From positions 1 to 64,000 of the forward strand of contig JAEUTQ010000011.1 of the NCBI GenBank assembly GCA_016787445.1: a stretch of 64,000 nt of DNA. The letters run 5' to 3'. Below the pieces are notes generated by a model, which saw only the letters and a program-made list of their open reading frames with translations, did no database searches and was not told the origin of the DNA. Shown in pieces: positions 1-8,626 of the stretch. Both the position numbers and the translations under genes were made by a program. Source of the DNA: Bacteroidia bacterium (GTDB lineage Bacteria > Bacteroidota > Bacteroidia > B-17B0 > Aurantibacillaceae). How positions within the stretch are numbered: position 1 is the stretch's first letter; every line of letters begins with the position of its first letter.

Positions 1-58
1 TAGAATGGATTTATGTAAAATAATCGCTGTTTTTTACGTAAATTAGTACTGCAACATT

Positions 59-1021
59 TTGAGAAAATCAATCTTCATATTCGCTCTATTGATTTCAGCG
101 CTTGCCGCTAATGCACAACAATTTCCTTGGTATACACAATACCGTAGCAATCTTTATATGTTTAATCCCGGTTTTTGTGGCACAAAACGCTTTGTTGATT
201 TACGATTGTTTTATCGTTACCAGTGGGCCGGTTATAAAGGCGCGCCTAAAACGTATGCCGCAACTTTTAACATGCGTTTAATGGAAGGCAAAGTTGGTAC
301 TGGCTTAATTTTCTTCAATGATGAAATTGGTCCGTTTAAAAATACCAACGCTTCTTTAAGCTTTGCTTATCACTTAAAATTTGATGATGTTGAATTATCA
401 ATTGGCTTGCAAGGAAGTTATATGCAACAATTATTTAATGGAACGAAGTTAACTCTACATAATCAAGCTGATCAAAGTATAAATCTTTTAGCCTCTTCTA
501 AAACTACGGCCTATGATGGTAGTTTTGGTCTTGTACTGATTAACGACCGATTCTATTTAGGAGTGGGTGGGATTAATATCTTAGGAAAAGAAATGAACCA
601 CACGTATTACAATACGCCTGGCTTTTTAGGTAAATATAAAAATGAGGCCGCTTATAGCGTAGCTGCCGGTTATAACTACGCTGAAAACCCGAACTACACT
701 TTCGAAAATTCATTAATGGCTTTATACACAAGTGGAGTTCCAATTTATATCGATTACACTTTACGCCTTCACATCAATAAAATTTTACTTACCGGCTTCA
801 GCATTCGATTTAAAGACGCTGTTGCTTTGCATTTAGGATTTAATATAAAAAATCAGTTTCAAGTGGCTTACACCTATGATTATGTTACTTCGCCACTACG
901 TAAATATCAAAGCGGCTCGCATGAATTAAGTATTGTTTTTTCTTCTGATTTGGGACGTAATCAGCAAAAACGTGGATTTAACGGACGATTCCTCAAACAA
1001 AAATTTCAATATTTACTTTAA
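59..1021 (+). CDS. PorP/SprF family type IX secretion membrane protein
   Basis: The 320-aa product starts with a signal peptide (MRKSIFIFALLISALAANAQ) and continues with QFPWYTQYRSNLYMFNPGF, the typical opening of the PorP/SprF family. The rest is a run of amphipathic beta strands, as expected for an outer-membrane barrel. Family members occur with the T9SS or with SprB-like gliding adhesins in Bacteroidota. Many are stand-alone paralogues, so a role in secretion of one specific partner cannot be assigned here. The start codon is TTG at 59; no in-frame ATG would preserve the signal peptide. Only 58 bases of upstream DNA are in the window, so its operon partner, often a large adhesin upstream, may lie outside. 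Confidence 0.85.
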   Translation: MRKSIFIFALLISALAANAQQFPWYTQYRSNLYMFNPGFCGTKRFVDLRLFYRYQWAGYKGAPKTYAATFNMRLMEGKVGTGLIFFNDEIGPFKNTNASLSFAYHLKFDDVELSIGLQGSYMQQLFNGTKLTLHNQADQSINLLASSKTTAYDGSFGLVLINDRFYLGVGGINILGKEMNHTYYNTPGFLGKYKNEAAYSVAAGYNYAENPNYTFENSLMALYTSGVPIYIDYTLRLHINKILLTGFSIRFKDAVALHLGFNIKNQFQVAYTYDYVTSPLRKYQSGSHELSIVFSSDLGRNQQKRGFNGRFLKQKFQYLL

Positions 1022-1042
1022 TTACTGCTCTTAATCTATTGC

Positions 1043-2443
1043 ATGTATTCCTTTTTAAATCAACATATATTTAAACTTATTTCTGAATGCGCTGATGAGC
1101 TTCATGTAGAAGCGTATGTTATTGGTGGATATGTACGCGATGTGATAATGAAAAGACCAACCAAAGACATTGATGTGGTAACGGTTGGTAAAGGAATTGA
1201 CCTTGCTAAAAGATTACATCAGAAACTGGGAAAAGAAGCGCATCTTTCCGTTTTTAAAAATTTTGGAACGGCTCAAATTAAGTGTGGTGATTTAGATGTG
1301 GAATTTGTTGGCGCACGAAAAGAAAGTTATGATCGTAACTCACGCAAACCGGTTGTTGAAGACGGAACTCTGCAAGATGATCAGAATCGTCGCGATTTTA
1401 CCATCAATGCATTGGCAATTGGTCTTAGTAAAAATAATTACGGTCAACTACTCGATTCTTTTGGGGGAGTGAATGACATTGAAAACAAAATCATCCGTAC
1501 ACCGCTTGAACCGGGTATCACCTACAGTGATGATCCATTGAGGATGATGAGGGCTATTCGTTTCTCATCACAATTAGGATTTAGTATAGAAGAAAAATCA
1601 TTAGCTGCCATCACGGAAAATAAAGAACGTATTAAAATCGTATCGAAGGAACGTATCGCTGATGAGTTAAATAAAATCATACTCTCGCCTATTCCTTCTG
1701 TAGGATTTAAATTGTTATTCGATACCGGTTTACTCCCCATCATATTTCCTGAAATGGCGAAACTTCATGGGGTGGATACAATAAACGGATTATCTCATAA
1801 AGACAATTTCTATCACACATTAGAAGTATTGGATAATGTGGCGCGCAAAAGCGATAACCTTTGGTTACGTTGGTCGGCCATCTTACACGATATCGCAAAA
1901 CCTGCCACCAAACGATTTGAACCCGGACACGGATTTACTTTCCATGGTCACGAAGATAAAGGCGCCCGAATGGTACCGAAGATATTTGCCAATTTAAAAT
2001 TACCCTTGAACGAAAAAATGAAGTATGTACAAAAATTAGTATTGCTTCATCTTCGTCCGATTGTATTGGCAAAAACCGAAGTAACAGATAGTGCTGTGAG
2101 GCGCGTACTTTTTGAAGCGGGTGATGATATTGATGATTTAATGGCTTTGTGTGAAGCGGATATCACAACAAAGAATCCAAATAAAGTAAAACGCTATATG
2201 CACAATTTTGAAATTGTGCGCCAGAAATTAGTTGAAATAGAAGAAAAAGATCGTTTACGAAATTGGCAGCCTCCCGTTATGGGCGAAGAAATTATGCAAA
2301 TGTTTAATTTAAGTCCCGGCAGAGAAATTGGCATTTTAAAAAACGCATTAAGAGATGCCATTTTAGACGGCATTATCGAAAACAACTACGAAGCCGCCAA
2401 ACTCTTTCTCATAAACAAGCATAAAGAATTAATGGTCAAATAA
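1043..2443 (+). CDS. cca: CCA-adding tRNA nucleotidyltransferase (HD-domain type)
   Basis: This 466-aa class II nucleotidyltransferase has the GGYVRD loop at residues 28-33 and the catalytic DID at 42-44. A poly(A)-polymerase head/RNA-binding domain follows, with SDDPLRMMRAIRF near residue 161, and a C-terminal HD domain contains LHDIAKP near residue 280. The expected reaction is addition or repair of the tRNA 3' CCA end; the fusion to an HD phosphohydrolase domain is common in Bacteroidota. It is annotated as either CCA transferase or poly(A) polymerase in related genomes. The CCA role is the likelier one, notably because the tmRNA in this window does not encode its CCA. The stop overlaps the next ATG by one base (TAATG), which suggests co-transcription with the GSCFA gene. 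Confidence 0.85.
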   Translation: MYSFLNQHIFKLISECADELHVEAYVIGGYVRDVIMKRPTKDIDVVTVGKGIDLAKRLHQKLGKEAHLSVFKNFGTAQIKCGDLDVEFVGARKESYDRNSRKPVVEDGTLQDDQNRRDFTINALAIGLSKNNYGQLLDSFGGVNDIENKIIRTPLEPGITYSDDPLRMMRAIRFSSQLGFSIEEKSLAAITENKERIKIVSKERIADELNKIILSPIPSVGFKLLFDTGLLPIIFPEMAKLHGVDTINGLSHKDNFYHTLEVLDNVARKSDNLWLRWSAILHDIAKPATKRFEPGHGFTFHGHEDKGARMVPKIFANLKLPLNEKMKYVQKLVLLHLRPIVLAKTEVTDSAVRRVLFEAGDDIDDLMALCEADITTKNPNKVKRYMHNFEIVRQKLVEIEEKDRLRNWQPPVMGEEIMQMFNLSPGREIGILKNALRDAILDGIIENNYEAAKLFLINKHKELMVK

Positions 2444-3417
2444 TGCAGTTTCACCTTAACTATAATCATCCTAAACAAGATTTTGACATTACTCATGAAA
2501 GCAAATTATTCATGATGGGATCATGCTTTGCGGAGAACATAGGTGATAAATTAAACGAACTCAAATTTAACTGTACCTTAAACCCAAACGGAATTTTATT
2601 CAACCCCATCAGCATTGCCACTGCATTAAGTGCCTATATAAACAATACCATTTTATCAGAAGAAGAAGTTGTGTTTAATAACGAATTATATCACAGTTTC
2701 AATCATCATGGCGTTTTTTCATGCGGTAATAAAGAAGAACTCATCAACAAAATAAATCACAATACGCGTCAGGCCCATAACGCTTTAAAACATGCTGATG
2801 TATTACTGATAACATTTGGTACTTCTAACGTTTATGTTAACAATGCAAATAGCGAAGTAGTAGCCAACTGTCATAAATTTCCGCAACACCACTTTACAAA
2901 AGAGCAATTGCAGCCCGGTGAAATCATTAATCGTTATGAGCAGTTAATTGAAGATTTAAAATTATTTAATCCCAAATTAAAAATCATCTTCACGGTTTCT
3001 CCGGTTAAATATTTAAAAGACGGATTAATTGAGAATAATTTGAGCAAAGCGGTTCTGATTTATAGTATTCATGAAATCCTAAAGCAGCATTCTTATTGTT
3101 CTTATTTTCCAGCTTATGAGTTAGTAAACGACGATTTACGTGATTATCGTTTTTACAAAACCGACATGGCACATCCAAACGAACAAGCCATTGAGTACGT
3201 ATGGGATAAATTTTCGGTAAGTTACTTTACAGAATCAACGCTTAAAATAATTCAAAAAGTAAAAGAGATAAAGTCAGCGATGAATCACCGACCGTTAAAG
3301 GAATCTACTTTAGCTCATGCTGAATTTAAAAAATCATTTCTACAAAAATGTATGGAGCTGGAAAAGGCACTTCCGGATGTTAGTTTCGAAATCGAAAAAA
3401 AATTCTTTGCCTCATGA
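2443..3417 (+). CDS. GSCFA domain-containing protein
   Basis: The 324-aa protein carries the family's name motif, GSCFAENIG, from residue 26. A conserved LLITFGTSNVY segment follows in the middle, and DMAHPNEQAIEYVW near residue 240 completes an SGNH-hydrolase-like set (Ser27 in GSCFA, Asn in GTSNVY, Asp/His in DMAHPN). The family is widespread and chromosomal in Bacteroidota, but its substrate is not established. No signal peptide is visible, so it is probably cytoplasmic. It sits between the CCA enzyme (1-bp overlap) and the nitroreductase (4-bp ATGA overlap), so translation is probably coupled. Confidence 0.85.
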   Translation: MQFHLNYNHPKQDFDITHESKLFMMGSCFAENIGDKLNELKFNCTLNPNGILFNPISIATALSAYINNTILSEEEVVFNNELYHSFNHHGVFSCGNKEELINKINHNTRQAHNALKHADVLLITFGTSNVYVNNANSEVVANCHKFPQHHFTKEQLQPGEIINRYEQLIEDLKLFNPKLKIIFTVSPVKYLKDGLIENNLSKAVLIYSIHEILKQHSYCSYFPAYELVNDDLRDYRFYKTDMAHPNEQAIEYVWDKFSVSYFTESTLKIIQKVKEIKSAMNHRPLKESTLAHAEFKKSFLQKCMELEKALPDVSFEIEKKFFAS

Positions 3418-4079
3418 ACCAATATCCCTTCATAAACTACCTAAAAGAAACTTACCCTGAAGCGGAAGTAGTTAAACGCGCGTTAGACCATTTCGATTAT
3501 TATAACAAACGTCGTACCGTGCGTGATTTTTCGGACAAAGAAATCCCAATGGAAGTACTGGAAAATATTATTAAATCTGCTTCTACTGCACCTTCAGGAG
3601 CCAATAAACAACCGTGGACGTTTTGCATTGTAACAAATACGGAATTAAAAAAACAAATACGGGAAGCTGCAGAAAAAGAAGAATACGAAAGCTATAACGG
3701 GCGTATGACTCCTGAATGGCTGGAAGATTTAGCGCCTTTAGGCACCGACTGGCAAAAACCATTTCTGGAAACGGCACCTGCGCTTATTATTGTTTTTAAA
3801 CGCTCCTACGAAATAGTTAACGGAAAAAAGAAAAACAATTATTACGTTACCGAATCGGTTGGATTAGCTTGTGGCTTTTTACTGGAAGCTATTCATTACT
3901 GTGGATTGGTTGCCCTAACACATACTCCAAGTCCGATGAATTTTTTAAGTAAATTATTAAACCGACCGGAAAACGAAAAACCATTTTTACTAATACCGGT
4001 TGGCTATCCTGCAGAAAACACCATGGTGCCCGATATTAAAAGGAAAACATTAACAGATATAGCTGTATTCTATAAATAA
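3414..4079 (+). CDS. nitroreductase family protein
   Basis: The 221-aa flavin-dependent oxidoreductase has RRTVRDFSDKEIPMEVLE near residue 33 and PSGANKQPWTF near residue 61. Both are hallmark FMN-binding elements of the nitroreductase fold. The C-terminal half has the second conserved region (VGLACGFLLEAIHYCGL, then LIPVGYPAE). These enzymes are usually FMN homodimers using NAD(P)H on quinone- or nitro-type acceptors, and the natural substrate cannot be told from sequence. The iodotyrosine-deiodinase-like subgroup is a possible alternative label. It overlaps the GSCFA gene by four bases and is followed after 16 bases by the helicase gene. Confidence 0.85.
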   Translation: MNQYPFINYLKETYPEAEVVKRALDHFDYYNKRRTVRDFSDKEIPMEVLENIIKSASTAPSGANKQPWTFCIVTNTELKKQIREAAEKEEYESYNGRMTPEWLEDLAPLGTDWQKPFLETAPALIIVFKRSYEIVNGKKKNNYYVTESVGLACGFLLEAIHYCGLVALTHTPSPMNFLSKLLNRPENEKPFLLIPVGYPAENTMVPDIKRKTLTDIAVFYK

Positions 4080-4095
4080 TATAAAACCTAATACA

Positions 4096-5355
4096 TTGAC
4101 TTTCGACGATTTTAATTTTGATTCAGCCTTAATGGATGGCCTTTATAGTATGGGTTACAAACAGCCCACTCCCATACAAGAGCAGGCTATTCCTGTGATT
4201 CTTCAAAACAAAGACCTTATTGCCTGTGCGCAAACCGGAACAGGAAAAACGGCGGCATATCTCTTACCAATTATAAATCACATTTTACACGCTCCTACCC
4301 GACATCTCAACACATTAATCATTGCTCCAACACGTGAATTAGTATTGCAAATCGATCAGCAAATTGATGGCATGGGCTATTTTTGTTCGGTTGGTTCAAT
4401 TGCCGTATATGGCGGCAGTGATGGCATAACGTTCGAGAAACAAAGGCAAGCCATGCAAGAAGGGGTTGACATCGTGTGTGCCACGCCCGGTCGTTTAATT
4501 GCGTTATTGCAAATGGGACAACTTAATTTTGAACACCTTCAACATTTAGTTTTAGATGAAGCCGATCGAATGTTAGACATGGGCTTTTTTGATGATATCA
4601 GAACCATTATTAGTTATCTTCCGAAAAAAAGACAAACCATTTTGTTTTCGGCCACCATGCCTCCTAAAATCCGTCAGTTGGCAAACCAAATCTTAACCGA
4701 GCCTGAAACCATTAACATTGCGATTAGTAAACCTGCCGCAGGAATTAATCAGCAAGCGTATGTTGTATATGATAATCAAAAGGAGCCTTTACTTCAGGAA
4801 ATTCTAAAGAATGAAGATTATCAAAGTGTTATTATTTTTTCAAGCACCAAGGAAAATGTAAAAGCGCTCGAGAAAACAATCCGTAAAATGGAACCATCGG
4901 TAAAAGCGTTTCATAGTGATTTAGAGCAGGCAGAGCGCGAAGAAATTATGCGTGATTTTAAGAACAGAAAATTACGCGTTTTGATTGGAACAGATATTTT
5001 ATCAAGAGGAATTGATGTGGAAGGAATAAGTTTGGTAGTAAATTACGATGCGCCCCCCGATCCGGAAGATTATATCCACCGCATTGGCAGAACAGCGCGT
5101 GCGCAAAAAGCCGGCGTAGCCATTACTTTCATTAATCAAAAAGATCAAGGGAAATTTGCGCGCATAGAAGCCTTGATGGGATACGATGTAAATAAACTTC
5201 CGATTCCTGAACAATTAGGTGCGGGACCTGAATACAATCCTGAAGCCAATAAAAAATTTGAGAAGAAACCTTTTAAACCGGGTGGACAAAACCGAAAGGG
5301 TGGATTTAGAAGAAAAGGAAATTCAGGTGGAAATAACCGTCCGAATAAAAATTAA
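4096..5355 (+). CDS. DEAD-box ATP-dependent RNA helicase (RhlE-like)
   Basis: The 419-aa helicase has the full motif set. The Q motif contains MGYKQPTPIQ near residue 19. Motif I is AQTGTGKT, motif Ia is PTRELVLQ, motif II is DEAD (in VLDEADRML), and motif III is SAT. Motifs IV-VI include ILSRGIDVEG and HRIGRTARA. The C-terminal tail (about the last 45 residues) is rich in Lys, Arg, Gly and Asn, as in RhlE-type helicases that bind structured RNA. The start is the TTG at 4096: it places the Q motif at the usual distance, and no ATG precedes it in frame. The likely role is RNA remodelling in ribosome assembly, mRNA decay or cold adaptation. Confidence 0.92.
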   Translation: MTFDDFNFDSALMDGLYSMGYKQPTPIQEQAIPVILQNKDLIACAQTGTGKTAAYLLPIINHILHAPTRHLNTLIIAPTRELVLQIDQQIDGMGYFCSVGSIAVYGGSDGITFEKQRQAMQEGVDIVCATPGRLIALLQMGQLNFEHLQHLVLDEADRMLDMGFFDDIRTIISYLPKKRQTILFSATMPPKIRQLANQILTEPETINIAISKPAAGINQQAYVVYDNQKEPLLQEILKNEDYQSVIIFSSTKENVKALEKTIRKMEPSVKAFHSDLEQAEREEIMRDFKNRKLRVLIGTDILSRGIDVEGISLVVNYDAPPDPEDYIHRIGRTARAQKAGVAITFINQKDQGKFARIEALMGYDVNKLPIPEQLGAGPEYNPEANKKFEKKPFKPGGQNRKGGFRRKGNSGGNNRPNKN

Positions 5356-5447
5356 TCTACTGTTTAAATATTTTTAACACGATACTTTTCTATTGTATTA
5401 TAGTCACAAATAAGTTTTCACTATATTAGCAAAAAGTGAAAATTTAA

Positions 5448-6425
5448 TTGAACCCAATTTTCAAGCAAATAATTATCAAGCAAGTTCTGGATGAGAAAAA
5501 GAATAAATCATCCGGGAATACTAATGCGACAGCATATGAGTTTGCAAAAAAATGGCGTGTTTTAAAAGTTACCTATAAGGGTTTCGTAAAGGATTTTCTG
5601 TTTTTAGTAATAGGCATCGCGTCGGCAGCTTTTGGCCTCGAAAGCTTCTTATTGCCAAACAGTTTTATTGATGGCGGTGTTACCGGTATCTCACTTTTAA
5701 CTTCAGAAATCACTTCTACTCCTCTCTACATTCTGATACCGCTCATAAATATTCCGTTTATTATTTTAGGATACAGAATAATCGGAAAAGCATTTGTCAT
5801 CAAAACCACTATTGCTATTATTGGCCTTGCCCTAACATTAGCGCTATTTTCTTTTCCTGAAGTAACCCATGATAAATTACTTGTTTCCATTTTCGGTGGT
5901 TTCTTTTTAGGGGCCGGAATTGGTATGTCGGTGAGAGGTGGCGGCGTTCTAGACGGAACGGAAGTATTAGCTATTTATATTAGTCGGAAAGCCGGAGCTA
6001 CTATTGGTGATATCATCATGGTGATTAACATTGTGATTTTTTTAGCAGCGGCGTATTTTTTGTCCATTGATACCGCTCTTTACTCTATGCTAACTTATTT
6101 GGCGGCTTCCAAAACATTGGATTTTGTTATTGAAGGTATTGATGAATACACCGGCGTTACCATTGTTTCATCACACAGTGAAGAGTTAAGAATGATGATT
6201 ACAGAAACCATGGGACGAGGTGTAACGGTGTACAAAGGGAAAAGAGGTTACGGTAAAAAGGGACACAACTCAGAGTTTGACATTATTTATACCGTTATCA
6301 CGCGTCTTGAAATAAGTAAATTGAAATTGGAAATTGAAAAAATTGATCCGAATGCTTTTGTGGTAATGAGCAGTGTTAAAGATACCATTGGTGGAATGAT
6401 CAAGAAAAAATCATTTGCGCATTAA
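5448..6425 (+). CDS. YitT family membrane protein (DUF2179)
   Basis: The 325-aa protein has five or six hydrophobic segments between residues about 45 and 215. They include the glycine-rich FGGFFLGAGIGMSVRGGGVLDG stretch typical of YitT/DUF161 transporter-like proteins. A soluble C-terminal DUF2179 domain follows from about residue 230, containing GRGVTVYKGKRGYG. The family is broadly distributed, and its transported substrate is unknown. The only in-frame start before the conserved region is TTG at 5448, giving an N-terminal soluble extension of about 45 residues. It is preceded by a 92-bp gap after the helicase, so it probably has its own promoter, and it converges on the arsenic operon. 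Confidence 0.85.
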   Translation: MNPIFKQIIIKQVLDEKKNKSSGNTNATAYEFAKKWRVLKVTYKGFVKDFLFLVIGIASAAFGLESFLLPNSFIDGGVTGISLLTSEITSTPLYILIPLINIPFIILGYRIIGKAFVIKTTIAIIGLALTLALFSFPEVTHDKLLVSIFGGFFLGAGIGMSVRGGGVLDGTEVLAIYISRKAGATIGDIIMVINIVIFLAAAYFLSIDTALYSMLTYLAASKTLDFVIEGIDEYTGVTIVSSHSEELRMMITETMGRGVTVYKGKRGYGKKGHNSEFDIIYTVITRLEISKLKLEIEKIDPNAFVVMSSVKDTIGGMIKKKSFAH

Positions 6426-6456
6426 CTCCGTTTACAAGAGAAAATTAAAAAGCTTC

Positions 6457-7101
6457 TCATTTCATAAGCTTCCACAAGCCCACTGCTGTTACAGAGCCTA
6501 TAATAGGCGCACTCAAATAAACCCACAAATGTTCGGTATGACCTGAAACTATTGCCGGAGCCAATGAACGAATCGGATTCATGGAGGCTCCGCAAATCGG
6601 ACCTGCAAACATAGCCTCCAATAATACAACTGAACCTATGGCCAAACCTGCAAACATGCCTTGTTCCTTACTCCCTTTCGCTACTTGCATTATCACCAAT
6701 ACAAGAAAAAAAGTAAGCAACAACTCTAACACAAAGGATTGCATCGGTGTTCCTGCCGGTAAGGTTGAACCCAACGTATCGTTGCCGGAAAACAACAACT
6801 TTAAAATCATACTGGCGCCAAATGCTCCTATACCTTGACTCGTTACATATGGAATAATTTCTTTTGCCGGAAATGATTTAGCGATACAGAATCCGATTGT
6901 TACGGCGGGATTAAAATGCGCACCGGATACATTTCCTAATGCATAAATCATAGCAGTCACGATTAATCCCCAGGTACAAGCCACACCGGCATGTGTAATA
7001 ACACCGTTAGTGTGTTGATTAACTATAATGGCGCCGGTACCGCAAAATACCATAGCAAATGTGCCAATAATTTCAGCTAAATATTTTTTATACTTTTCCA
7101 T
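6457..7101 (-). CDS. NIP/AqpS-like aquaporin of the arsenic operon
   Basis: The 214-aa MIP channel has six transmembrane segments and two half-helix motifs: NPA at residues 64-66 (AHFNPAVTIG) and NPI at 175-177 (GASMNPIRSL). Arg178 is the selectivity-filter arginine. Replacing the second NPA with NPI, in a GPxxGxSMNPxRxLxP context, resembles plant NIP and bacterial AqpS metalloid channels rather than water-specific AqpZ. It is last in an ars operon and overlaps the phosphatase gene by 14 bases. Known AqpS channels in such operons let arsenite leave down its gradient after arsenate reduction, replacing an ArsB/Acr3 pump. No ArsB or Acr3 is present nearby, which fits this role. Confidence 0.88.
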   Translation of the reverse strand: MEKYKKYLAEIIGTFAMVFCGTGAIIVNQHTNGVITHAGVACTWGLIVTAMIYALGNVSGAHFNPAVTIGFCIAKSFPAKEIIPYVTSQGIGAFGASMILKLLFSGNDTLGSTLPAGTPMQSFVLELLLTFFLVLVIMQVAKGSKEQGMFAGLAIGSVVLLEAMFAGPICGASMNPIRSLAPAIVSGHTEHLWVYLSAPIIGSVTAVGLWKLMK

Positions 7102-7714
7102 TTCTTACCAACGAAAATACAAAGAAAGTCTCTAATGCAATTTGTCGGCAACGCTCATCGTATTTAGCATCCTGAAGCGGCGTGTTATCAAAGGCTTTGG
7201 GATCGTCGTACGTAGTACCAATCCTCAACTCAACACCCGGAATAAACGGACAGTTCTCTTCTGCATCGCTGCAGGTCATGATGGCGGCGAAATGGGCTTG
7301 CGGATTATCGGGATGATTATACACTTTAGAAAAACACAAACACGGTTTAGTGCTTTCACTATAAAAAACCTGATACAAGGGATTTACAGATAAATCAGAA
7401 GATTCAATTTTAAATCCTACACGTTTTAAAGCATTAATGGCATTCGGATTAAAAGCAGTGGCTTCTGTTCCGCCCGAATATGTGCTTACATTTTTTACTT
7501 GATAATAATCAGCCGCAACTTGTGCCCACACCTGTCCAAAATGACTGCGTCGTGAGTTGTGCGTACAAACGTAAATCAAATTAATAGGTTTATTCTCCTT
7601 CCTCTTTTCAAGAATGTAAGCTGCTATTTTACTAAGCAAAGATTTGCGTTCCGGTGAAATTTCACCGAATGAAGATACTAAGCTGTCACAATAGCTTTTA
7701 ACTGAATTAAACAT
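7088..7714 (-). CDS. arsC: low-molecular-weight phosphatase / arsenate reductase (ArsC-type)
   Basis: The 208-aa protein has the phosphatase P-loop CTHNSRRS beginning at Cys50, giving CX5R with Arg56, in the context NLIYVCTHNSRRSHF. This is the LMW-PTP fold used by thioredoxin-type arsenate reductases. Further cysteines lie at PCLCF, TCSDAEENCPF and DERCRQ and could serve as resolving thiols. The protein is longer than classical 130-140-aa ArsC, with an N-terminal helical extension of about 45 residues, a form common in Bacteroidota ars operons. It lies between the DUF6428-like gene (4-bp gap) and the aquaporin. Arsenate reduction is the inferred job from context; the family alone would also permit protein tyrosine phosphatase. 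Confidence 0.85.
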   Translation of the reverse strand: MFNSVKSYCDSLVSSFGEISPERKSLLSKIAAYILEKRKENKPINLIYVCTHNSRRSHFGQVWAQVAADYYQVKNVSTYSGGTEATAFNPNAINALKRVGFKIESSDLSVNPLYQVFYSESTKPCLCFSKVYNHPDNPQAHFAAIMTCSDAEENCPFIPGVELRIGTTYDDPKAFDNTPLQDAKYDERCRQIALETFFVFSLVRNGKV

Positions 7715-7718
7715 AAGC

Positions 7719-8192
7719 TTAACAACATCCGCCGCCCGGTGTGCAGCAAGCCTTCGATTGAGTTTGTAAATCTTTTAAGCTCACTTTTAATTTATCTTGC
7801 GGAATGCCACACTTATCGCTTGCTAAACAATTAGTATGTAAAGATGTAAGTATAAAATTCTCACCGTTAAATTCAACACCATATTTACCAATAGTATCGC
7901 TTTGATACTCTACTTCAATTTCGGCGTCTTCAATGTTTAACACCTTTTCTGATAACTGAATAATATCATTCAATTTTTTTGGCGCTAATCGATGATCAAA
8001 ATCATTGGCTTCCCATAACTGAAAGTTAACAACCTTTTCATTGCGTACCGTACCGCCGCAATCAATAAAATGTTTATTTATCTGCCCCACTTCCGTCACA
8101 TGAAAATGTGAAGGCACTGTTTGACCATTTGGTAACACAAATTGTAAATCATTTACATTTGCTAATTTTTGTTTGAATTCTGATAGTTTCAT
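7719..8192 (-). CDS. DUF6428-like Cys-rich protein of the ars operon
   Basis: The 157-aa soluble protein ends in a thiol-rich tail, CCTPGGGCC. It also has Cys pairs at TNCLASDKCG, which suggests binding of As(III) or another soft metal. It resembles the DUF6428 family found between arsR and arsC in Bacteroidota, but its biochemical role is not established. It is the second gene of the operon, starting about 30 bases after arsR and ending 4 bases before the phosphatase gene. A metallochaperone or storage role is inference from the cysteine tail only. Confidence 0.75.
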   Translation of the reverse strand: MKLSEFKQKLANVNDLQFVLPNGQTVPSHFHVTEVGQINKHFIDCGGTVRNEKVVNFQLWEANDFDHRLAPKKLNDIIQLSEKVLNIEDAEIEVEYQSDTIGKYGVEFNGENFILTSLHTNCLASDKCGIPQDKLKVSLKDLQTQSKACCTPGGGCC

Positions 8193-8224
8193 GGTATTTA
8201 GTTTTATCGGTTAATTACGATTAT

Positions 8225-8554
8225 TTAACAACACTTGTTTCTACTTGAATAAGAAGCGAACAATTGAGCAAGATAGTTTTTCGCCGACTCCCACTCTTTC
8301 TCGTCAATGCAATAACACACTTTTACGCCTTCAATATCTCCTTTAATCAGACCGGCCTCTTTTAATTCTTTTAAATGTTGTGAAACAGTACTCTGCGATA
8401 GAGGAAGATCTTCAACAATATCGCCGCACACACAAGACTGCTTTTTTATCAGTAGTTGAAGAATAGCAATGCGAGCCGGATGCGCCAATGCCTTTGCATA
8501 TTTGGCAATTTTATTATCCTTAACTGTGAACTCTTCGGTTTTTGACAGACCCAT
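8225..8554 (-). CDS. arsR: ArsR/SmtB family arsenic-responsive repressor
   Basis: The 109-aa winged-helix protein has the metalloid-sensing CVC motif (Cys41, Cys43) in the alpha-3 helix. The recognition helix [18 protein letters not shown] follows. It also has a terminal Cys-Cys pair (residues 108-109) that could supply further thiolate ligands. It is the first gene of the ars operon. An inverted repeat that overlaps its probable promoter lies 13 bases upstream of the ATG, as expected for autoregulation: As(III) binding would release the repressor and induce the four genes. Confidence 0.92.
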   Translation of the reverse strand: MGLSKTEEFTVKDNKIAKYAKALAHPARIAILQLLIKKQSCVCGDIVEDLPLSQSTVSQHLKELKEAGLIKGDIEGVKVCYCIDEKEWESAKNYLAQLFASYSSRNKCC

Positions 8555-8566
8555 CTTTTTAAATTA

Positions 8567-8584
8567 TATCGCAATATTACGATA
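8567..8584 (-). promoter_or_regulatory. ArsR operator overlapping the ars promoter
   Basis: This is an 18-bp inverted repeat, TATCGTAATATTGCGATA on the minus strand, with a single mismatched pair. Inside it is TAATATTG (8572-8579), one mismatch from the Bacteroidota -7 box TAnnTTTG. A TTG (8600-8602, minus strand), 20 bases further upstream, fits the -33 box. Repressor binding would therefore directly cover the promoter. Confidence 0.7.
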
Positions 8585-8626
8585 AATAAGGGCCTATGTC
8601 AAGTTAAAAAAGCGAATCGATTGATT

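Noticed and set aside
6446-6475. Terminator between YitT and the aquaporin gene
   Set aside because: Only a 6-bp AAGCTT inverted repeat with a long loop is present; too weak to call.
6581-6838. Plus-strand frame inside the aquaporin gene
   Set aside because: It is antisense to a well-supported channel gene with both NPx motifs.
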